From Cephalopachus bancanus (taxonomy: Eukaryota; Chordata; Mammalia; Primates; Tarsiidae), in assembly GCA_027257055.1 (NCBI GenBank), contig JAPVLO010000083.1, forward strand, positions 4,696,001 to 4,760,000: a stretch of DNA of 64,000 nt. Direction: 5' to 3'. Below are positions 45,990 to 64,000 of the stretch, piece after piece; within the stretch, counting starts at the first letter, position 1, and each line of letters begins with the position of its first letter. A model generated the notes under the pieces. That model saw nothing but the letters and a program-made list of their open reading frames with translations. It had not been told where the DNA came from and did no database searches. Made by a program: the position numbers and the translations under genes.

Positions 45990-46287
45990 TTTTTTGTTTT
46001 TTTTGGGGGGTTGGAGTCTCCCTCTATCACCCAGGCTGGAATGCAGTGGCATACTAACGACTGCTGCAGCCTCAACCTGTTGGGCTCGGGTGATCCTTCC
46101 GTCTCAGCCTTCCAAGTAACTGGAACTACAGGCACGCACCACCACACTCAGCTAATTTTTTGATTTATTGTAGAGACAAGGTCTCGCCGAGTTGCCCAGA
46201 CTGGTCTCAAATCCCTGGGCTCAGGCAATCCTCTCACCGTGGCCTCCCAAAGTGCTGGGATTACAGACTTGAGCTGCCATGCCCAGC
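45990..46287 (-). mobile_element. Alu, minus, full dimer
   Basis: GGTTGGAGTCTCCCTCTATC to GCCATGCCCAGC. Confidence 0.92.
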
Positions 46288-46924
46288 TAATTTTTTTCTT
46301 AAAGAGGTTTGTGGACACGAGATTATTTTAGGGATATGGACACCAAAAGGGGTGGAGGGCAGAGGAAAGGTACATAAATAGGAAAGTAGGAATATATTAA
46401 ATTGCCACATATGTATTCTTTATAGACTTCTAGGCTATTAGAAATTGGTGGACATACTAAATATTTCTAGGTTACTCATTAACCTATTCATATCTAGGAA
46501 CTTGTCAAGCATCCTGCAATATTTGAAATCCAAAGACCTTTTTCATGTCTTTACTTGCTGGATATTTAGACTTTTACTGCCATTGCTAATATTTATCTAA
46601 TGACAAGATGAATATGAGAAAAGCTGGATCCAGTTCTTTTTGTCCAAGTCTTTTACAGAGGAAACAATTTAATCAAAAGGAATAATTGAATTTCTTTTTG
46701 AAATGACAGAGTGAGCTGTTGAGCTACACAGCTGAATATAGGATTTTATTGAGTCATAAAACATGATTTGATATTGAAAAGGAATCAGTTCATTCATGCA
46801 TGTGTTCTTTCATTAATCTAGGAAAAGGTTACTTAGTGATATATTTATTGAGTGATTTAACCTAAAAGACTAGAAGGATAAGTAGGAGTTAGCAAAGCAC
46901 AAAAAGCAAAGTTGTATGATAAAA
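46288..46924. other. Intergenic unique sequence
   Basis: Nothing recognised. 47501-47939 and 48521-49018 are likewise featureless apart from short scraps. Confidence 0.45.
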
Positions 46925-47500
46925 ACACAAATTGTATCACTCCCTTCCTTAAAACTTCCTGTGGTTTTCCATTGTACTTAGTATAAAACTCACACTCCAT
47001 ACTTTCATGGCCAAAAATCCCTGTTTAATTGGAGTTCTGTCAGTGTCTCCTACTCCATCTCTTATTACTCTTCACCTGCCTTTCTTGACTATATAGGCCA
47101 AGTTAATTTCCACCTCAAGGCCATGTTCCTGACACATTGGAATGCTTCGTATGCCTCCTTCATTTTTCCTTTAAATATGGGGCAATGAAGTGTCAGGCAG
47201 TGAAGCATGACCTCATTAATTCTTCCCTCTGCACAGAATATTCTGTCTCCCCACTCCCCCATCTTAACTCAGATGTCACTCTCCAGCAATGTCTTCCCTG
47301 ACAACCTTATCTAAGTAGACATTTTTCTCCATAATAACATATCACTACCTGAAGTTATCTTGTTCATTTGTTTACTTGCTCTTGGCTTCTCCCTTCATTA
47401 GCATGCAAGGTCCATGAGAGCAGGGACTTTGTCCTGTTCTCTCTTGTATCTCCAATCCCTAGAAGAATGCCTGACCACATCATGGATAGTAAACAAATAA
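46925..47500 (+). mobile_element. L2 LINE 3' region
   Basis: CACTCCCTTCCTTAAAACTT through CAAGGTCCATGAGAGCAGGG to AGAAGAATGCCTGACCAC; long and well ordered L2 match. Confidence 0.8.
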
Positions 47501-47939
47501 CACCTGTCCTGGAAGATGAGATTTGTATGTGAAATATTAAGCTCACCGGCTCAAAGTTGGCACTCAACAGACATTAGTTTTTCTTTCCTACCTATTGATG
47601 AGACTAATCGATTTGGTTCTCTGATCAGCAATTGTTACACACATATCATCTTGGATGTACAGAATGTTGCATGCTGTTGTTGCAAAACACCTAGTAAAGG
47701 AACGTTGACTGTGTCGGTGGTGTTCTCTCTCTTTTTTTTTTTCACTCCTCCTAATCCACTCTTCACTCTTTGCCATTCTGCTCTCTATCCTCGGAGCATA
47801 GACTCTGAGGACTGCTTCATAGGGTTCTTTCATTTGCTGGCATTTGACAGGGTTTGGTCATTGGAAGGCACCATCCGGAGATTAAGAAGGTAAGAGTGGA
47901 GTGAGGTTCTCTTGACTGTGTTCCTTTACTGAAGATTTC

Positions 47940-48180
47940 AAGCTCCTGTTGGGCAGCTCTCTTCTACAGTTCTCTCCAGGCAGGGGTTACCACTCCTTCA
48001 TGCCTTGGGATGTTACTTATTTTGTGGGTTTCCCTTAACCCTGCCCACACCTTTGTAAATAGTCCTTTCATTAAATTCTTCTCAATCATTGAGGAGTGCC
48101 ATCCCCTCAAAACTGAATGTCCATCTGCTTCCTGGTATAGAACTTTTACTGATAGAGACAATGAAAAAAAAGTGGGTAGA
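47940..48180 (+). mobile_element. LTR-type fossil, 3' part (low certainty)
   Basis: TAGTCCTTTCATTAAATTCT and GCTTCCTGGTATAGAACTTT resemble the end of an old ERVL/MaLR LTR. Non-coding remnant. Confidence 0.35.
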
Positions 48181-48309
48181 ATTACAACGTGGCCTTCAGC
48201 AACACAAAAATAAAAAACATGAGAGGAACCATGAAGTGACAGACAGCTCAAATGGTAGATCAACATATGCATGTTCTGCCATCTCCTCTTTTTGTGCCTG
48301 TGGATTACC

Positions 48310-48520
48310 AGTTTCTGAGGTTGGGTCCTCCAGAAGCAGATGCTGAGATGGCATTTGGGATTCAAGGGATCAACCCCTATGAAAGGAAGGGTGAGATGGC
48401 AGGATTGGGCAGAGGTGCAGGCCAAGCTGCAATGCAGGCCCTATACAGCCTCAGTCAACCTAACAGGAAGCTCTGGATGAGAAATGTCATCAGGTTGTTC
48501 CACATTAGACTGAAATGACT
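48310..48520 (+). mobile_element. Old repeat, class open, related to 58885
   Basis: TCCTCCAGAAGCAGATGCTGA with GATCAACCCCTATGAAAGG. The stretch at 58885-59060 begins in the same way (AAACAGACACTGAGATGA). Confidence 0.35.
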
Positions 48521-49032
48521 CTGCCTTTTACTCTCTTGTTATTTATTCACTAGATTCACTAGATCACCTAGGAAGGGGTGATATTGCAGCTGGGGCAGAC
48601 TCAGATGTAGCTGTCAGTGGAGGCAGTCTGCTAACTGTACTCCCTGTAGCTGGACAGAAAGTCCTACCTTGCAGAGGGAATGTGGGAGACCATCTTCATG
48701 TCTTCCATACTGGTTTGAATTTCATTCTCTCTTCTTGGGCCTTGTCTCTCATTGAGTACCTGTCCATCATGGGAACTGTCTCCAAAGGTTCTGTCTTTGT
48801 GCCTCATTCCTAGTAAAATGTCCCAAACTTAATCAGTTCCGGTTATCCCAAGTATTTTCTAATTAAATTTCTCTATCTTATAAATTGCCAGAGTAATAGA
48901 CAGATGGTTGAAGAAAGTGTGTTCTCATATGAGAAAATTTGAGGTACTAAGAGAAGCTAGTACTATATAGTATCAGAAATAACATCACCAAGCCGTAAAG
49001 TGCAGTGATTATGATTCTGTTCTTATATTTTC

Positions 49033-49325
49033 TTTTTTTTTTGAGTAGGAGTCTCACTCTGTCACCCAGGTTGGAGGGCAGTGGCACACTCCAGGCCACC
49101 ACAGCCTTGACCTGCTGGGCTCAGGTGATCCTTCTACCTCAGCCTTCCAAGTAGCTGGAACTACAGGCACGCGCCACCACACCTGGCTAATTTTTTGATT
49201 TATTGTAGAGATAATGTCTCACCAAGTTGCCCAGGCTGGTCTCGAACCCGTTGGCTCAGGCAATCCTCTCACCTCGGCCTCCCAAAGTGCTGGGATTATA
49301 GGCGTGAGCCACTGCACCCGGCCTT
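49033..49325 (-). mobile_element. Alu, minus, full dimer
   Basis: Target repeat GTTCTTATATTTTC / GTCCTTATATTTTC (49019-49032, 49326-49339). Confidence 0.93.
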
Positions 49326-49339
49326 GTCCTTATATTTTC

Positions 49340-50949
49340 AGAAAGTGTTGCTTTGTGATTTTATCTCTAAGATACTGAATATGTACAGCTTTGATGATTC
49401 ATTTTTTAACTTTATGCAGTAGGTACTGTTACTTCCTGTATGGTTTGTAAAGGATGCTATTGACCTTCCAAATTCATATTCCTGGCTGAGTTGTGTTACC
49501 ATGACTCCTTCCTCAATATTAGTATTATATCTAATGAATATTGATGTGTTTAATCTGCAAAAGGCATCAGCAATTGGACAATATCTGGCTAAGTTAATAT
49601 GAACATTTTTTATAGTGAAAGTTACCATTTGGTTTCCTTTAACCAGATCCTCTGTCCCCTTCGTGTACTTTCTCCTCTCCTGGCTCTGTTAGAAATGGTT
49701 AATCAACATTGTGCTACCACATTTTCAGATATCTTGTTAAATTATATTTAAATAACGATCTAAACATGAGATGAGATCATCTGTGTGCATTAAGTAGCAA
49801 GAGTGTGGGAGCATTTCTAGTAGGAGCAAATCTCTCCAGGCAGGTATCTTAGGCAAGGATTTTCTCAATTCAAGTCTCTTTCAAGCTAATCAAGAAACAA
49901 ATTTAAATTCTGCTGGGGTCTTGTCATTCTTAACTTAGATCGTGATTAAATTAATTTCTTCTGAATGTATCTATAATTCTTTAATATTGAATACAAAACC
50001 ATGATAGTTAAAATACATTAATTACTAGATGTTCTTGATTTAATGTTGGATTTGGTAATATAAATTATGCAAATAACCCTGGGTCAAATTTTGAAACTGA
50101 AGAACTGATTCTTCTTTAAATGTCTTTGACAACATAAGCTTATGGATTCGCAAAGGTATTGAAGAAACTAACTACGCCTTTTTGTGTGTATACAATTATG
50201 TAGTGTTCTGTTGCAAACCAAATGATACTCCGATACATGCTCTATTGGAGACTTGAAGGACGTAAAAATCTTAGCTCTGAGAGAGCTGGCTTCCTACTGA
50301 TAATTGTTTTTGGAAAACAAGCAAACAAACCAAGAAACTTCCTTTTTTGGGACCTTCAAAGCAAAAGGCCTTCATGTTCGCTTGCTCAGATGCTAGGTAT
50401 TTGTCTTATTTGTGTCAAGCGCTAGAGGGAGGTGTGGTGTCAGGCAAGCGCTGGGTTCTGAACTAAGATTCAGCAGACCGTGTGCCCAAATACACTGAAA
50501 AGATAAAACAAAGAAGGGCTTAGACAAATATTTTCTCAAGACTGCAATAGGACAACATGGTTTTTGAAAATCTACTAAGATCTAGTGTTTTACACAAAAA
50601 TTCCTAATATGAGACTTTGATCCTTTTGAGTGACAGTAATGTTCAAATGATTGGATTTTCATAGCTTTATTTTATTTTAAAATGATATATGCTCACTGAT
50701 TTTAAAAAAAGAAAGCAAAACTATATAGACGACCACAAAGAAAGTGAATATCACTTGAAATCACACAATATACTCTCACCCTATGGGGGAGCTTTTTTTC
50801 AGATATCTCTCTCCAATTCTATTTCCTCTTATAGAAATACACATATAATTTTAAATAGGTGGAGTAATACTCTACCTGCTGTTTCTGGAGTAGTATTGTT
50901 GTAGATGGAGTAGACATCTTTCCATGGCAGTGACTTGATCCTCGATAAA
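49340..50949. other. Intergenic unique sequence upstream of MIA2
   Basis: The longest repeat-poor stretch in the window, A/T-rich, 1.1-2.7 kb before MIA2. No gene recognised. Confidence 0.5.
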
Positions 50950-51190
50950 ACTCAGTGGTTACAAGTATGAAGTGTCACGGTGCCCAAGTTTAAATTTCTT
51001 CACTCACTGTATGATGTTGGATAAGTGATTTAACCCATTTCTTAGTTTCCTCATATGCAAAAATAGGGAGGATATTGTTACCTTCCTCAGAGAGTTGGTG
51101 TGAGGGTTAAATCAGATCATATATTTAAGTACTTAAAACAATACCTGGAACATAGTAAGTACTTACTACATTTTAACCTAAATACAATAC
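50950..51190 (-). mobile_element. MIR, minus
   Basis: TTCTTAGTTTCCTCATATGC, TTGGTGTGAGGGTTAAATCA and CTGGAACATAGTAAGTACTTA follow the reverse MIR consensus. Confidence 0.8.
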
Positions 51191-51222
51191 TTTTTAACTT
51201 CATAATAACAATACAGAGTTTT

Positions 51223-51389
51223 TGTTTTTTTGGTTTTTTTTTAGTTGGAGTCTCATGACTGTCACCCAGGCTGGAGTGCAGTGGCAGACTCACGGCCACC
51301 GCAGCCTCAACCTGCTGGACTCAGGTGATCCTTCCACCACAGCCTTCCAAGCAGCTGGAACTACAGGTACTTGTCACCATGCCTGGCTA
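51223..51389 (-). mobile_element. Alu right monomer, minus
   Basis: Target repeat AGAGTTTT (51215-51222, 51390-51397); left monomer absent, so 5'-truncated at insertion. Confidence 0.88.
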
Positions 51390-51502
51390 AGAGTTTTAAA
51401 ATATGAAAATGGAATATGTAAAAAAATAATTTTTATCATGATATTTCAAAGCCATGCGTCTAACATAAGTTAGTACTGTTTCTGTATACACTTTCCATTG
51501 AA

Positions 51503-51582
51503 GGCTGAGGGCAGTGGCTCATGCCTGTAATCCCAGCACTTTGGGAGACTGAGATGGAGGCTACTTGGAACCAGGAATTTGA
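51503..51582 (+). mobile_element. Alu 5' fragment, plus
   Basis: GCTGAGGGCAGTGGCTCATGC to CCAGGAATTTGAAAC. The nearest repeat upstream of the MIA2 promoter. Confidence 0.75.
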
Positions 51583-52026
51583 AACATTCTCCTTTAAAGC
51601 TGGTATTTGCATGTGGCCAATACTCAGTTTGTACTTGCTGACTGATTTACCTGAAGATTTTAACAGAGCTTAACTACCTGTTTTTGAAGGCCTAGCTAAG
51701 ACCTGTTCTGTTGAACGCATGATACCTTTAAGTGACACAGTTTAACATGGGCTTCCTTTATAAATCTGACTTCAAATCCCTGTTAATGATTAAACCTTAA
51801 CATATTATCTGAATACTTGATACTGCAGACTGAGAACAGAGAGTGTCCCTCAAGTTAGGCCTACACACCAATAGAAAAATGTAGTTATCAAAGGATCTTT
51901 AAAACCCCAAGCTTTTTCTCTTATATTTAGTGGAGAGAATAGGATATTTTCTGTTTGGGTTGACTTATCTAGAACCTGAACAATTGGTTTAATACTTGTT
52001 TGGGATTCCTGGTTGCTTCTTTCAGC
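51583..52026 (+). promoter_or_regulatory. MIA2: MIA2 proximal promoter region
   Basis: Repeat-free, A/T-rich sequence with the HNF1 site at 51782 and a TATAAA at 51759. There is no CpG island, in contrast to the other two genes. The transcription start is not fixed. Confidence 0.6.
51782..51795 (+). promoter_or_regulatory. HNF1 site in MIA2 promoter
   Basis: GTTAATGATTAAAC matches the palindromic HNF1 consensus GTTAATNATTAAC with a single extra A at the end. It lies 231 bases before the MIA2 start codon. MIA2 was first described as hepatocyte-expressed and HNF1-controlled, which fits. Binding here is inferred. Confidence 0.8.
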
Positions 52027-62877
<10,851 letters not shown>

Positions 62878-62923
62878 GTTGGTATAAAATATCTTTATTT
62901 TCTTTTTAAATAGAATTCATTTT

Positions 62924-63197
62924 ATTATATTATATTTTATTTTTTTGAGTTGGAGTCTCACTCTGTCGCCCAGACTGGAGTGCAGCCTCCACCTGCTGGC
63001 CTCCGGCAATCCTTCCGCTTCAGCCTTCCGAGTAGCCGGAATTACAGGCATGCGCTCCCACGCCCGGCTGATTTTTTGATTTATTGTAGAGATGAGGTCT
63101 CGCTACCCAGGCGGGTCTTGAATCCACGGGCTCAGGCAATCCACTCACCTCAGCCTCCCAAAGGCACGGGATTACAGGCTGAGCCACTGAGCCCGGC
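62924..63197 (-). mobile_element. Alu, minus, young sublineage, small deletion
   Basis: Target repeat TAGAATTCATTTT / TAGAATTTATTTT (62911-62923, 63198-63210). Has the 5-base deletion; lacks about 20 bases after GGAGTGCAG. It begins 46 bases after the MIA2 exon 4 end. Confidence 0.94.
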
Positions 63198-63459
63198 TAG
63201 AATTTATTTTTGTAAGTACAGATCAGATGAAAAAGTCCAAGTATCCCTGTTTTTCATAATACTCAATAATCAATAACAGTTATTCTTTTATCAATTTCTG
63301 GTTTACTTTGGAATTTACATCTTAATATTATAAAATAAAATCACAAGAGAAAAATGATTAAAGATCTATTGATGTTCCAAGAAAATTTTAAGGTATTTAC
63401 AATAAATGTTAATTTTTATCAAAGTATTATATGTAAATTATAATACTTTATTTTTTTAT

Positions 63460-63570
63460 AATCAATATTTTTTATTTTGATATTGTGGGGTACAGTTAAG
63501 GGCTAGGTATACAAATATGCTTCGATCAGGCACCCTTGTTGATAAGAGATGTCTCCCCGAAATTATAATA
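63460..63570 (-). mobile_element. LINE 3'-end fragment (copy 6)
   Basis: Reverse reads CATCAACAAGGGTGCC-like text, GTATACCTAGCCCTTAACTG and TACCCCACAATATC. Confidence 0.75.
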
Positions 63571-64000
63571 CTTTCTATTTAAAAATTTAAACAGAAATTG
63601 ACTTTTTTTCAAAAGCAATTTCTTTTCCTTTTATTTATTTTTTCCCATCTCTAGTCCATAGAAAATAATTTTCTTTTTTTGTTTTTAAAGCAAAATATTA
63701 GTATTCATCTCTAGTTTTGTAAATAGAATTTTTCTATTGTTCTGGTTTGATTCATCTATTTTAGATGATGTCTATTGACTTCCTATTCTGGAAGATGAGG
63801 ATTTTCATTCATCCACATTCACTTTTTAGCTCATTTACACCTTCCCAATATAATATTTGAATTTTTTTTTTGAAAACCTAGGCTAAGAGGAACGTCAATA
63901 ATTCAAAATGGTCTCGAACTTTATATTTTATTCTAGATCTATAGTTTTGCTTTGTTTTGTTTTGCCTAAGGAGAACCATTATAAGGGTTTTTGTTTTTGT
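63571..64000. other. MIA2 intron 4, start
   Basis: T-rich sequence to the window edge; no exon found. 63211-63459 is similar. Confidence 0.55.

Noticed and set aside
47516..48518. Cluster of frames on both strands at 47.5-48.5 kb considered as a possible gene
   Set aside because: Overlaps L2 and LTR-like remnants; no splice pattern, no known protein and frames conflict on both strands.

Overview
The window is nuclear DNA of a mammal, almost certainly a primate: it is packed with dimeric 7SL-derived Alu elements (about 70 whole or partial copies, roughly 30% of the bases by my rough estimate). Nearly all the recent copies share a form that differs from human AluS/AluY (a 'GGGCTCGGTGGCTCAGCC' start, a 'GGGTTCGAGACC' B box and an 'AATAAATC' linker). 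No human-type AluS/Y and no galago-type tRNA/7SL hybrid element was seen. This points to a strepsirrhine, more likely a lemur than a loris or galago; that is an inference from repeat content.

Three protein-coding genes are recognised by protein similarity, in the order and orientation I recall from human chromosome 14q21. TRAPPC6B is on the minus strand: exons 1-3 lie at 8607-8527, 1762-1695 and 970-853, and the gene runs off the left edge. PNN (pinin) is complete on the plus strand, with nine coding exons from 12894 to 20470 and 730 residues. MIA2 is on the plus strand, with the first four coding exons at 52027-62877 (residues 1-522), and continues past the right edge. All splice junctions placed here have GT/AG ends and keep phase.

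Layout: 1-8.6 kb, TRAPPC6B introns 1-3 with a dense Alu block at 4.3-6.7 kb and old L2 sequence; 8.5-9 kb, GC-rich TRAPPC6B promoter; 9-12.4 kb, intergenic; 12.4-13.4 kb, CpG-rich PNN promoter and first exon; 13-21.5 kb, PNN body and 3' UTR; 21.5-51.7 kb, intergenic with no gene found, built of Alu, L1, L2, MIR, MLT1 and other fossil repeats; 51.7-64 kb, MIA2 promoter, exons 1-4 and introns.

The genes are not an operon-like unit. TRAPPC6B is a TRAPP tethering subunit, MIA2 (as the longer TALI/cTAGE5 forms) acts at ER exit sites, and PNN is a nuclear splicing and exon-junction protein. TRAPPC6B and PNN look like housekeeping genes with CpG-rich promoters and a YY1-type motif over the start codon. 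MIA2 has an A/T-rich promoter with a near-perfect HNF1 site, fitting liver expression.

I found no undescribed biological system. The points most worth a second look concern mobile elements: an Alu sublineage with a diagnostic 5-base deletion, a tRNA T-arm-like hairpin in the Alu B box, a G-rich LINE 3'-end family present in six copies, a combined LINE-tail/Alu insertion inside one target repeat, a palindrome at an Alu deletion junction, and a 74-base Alu stub with its own target-site duplication.
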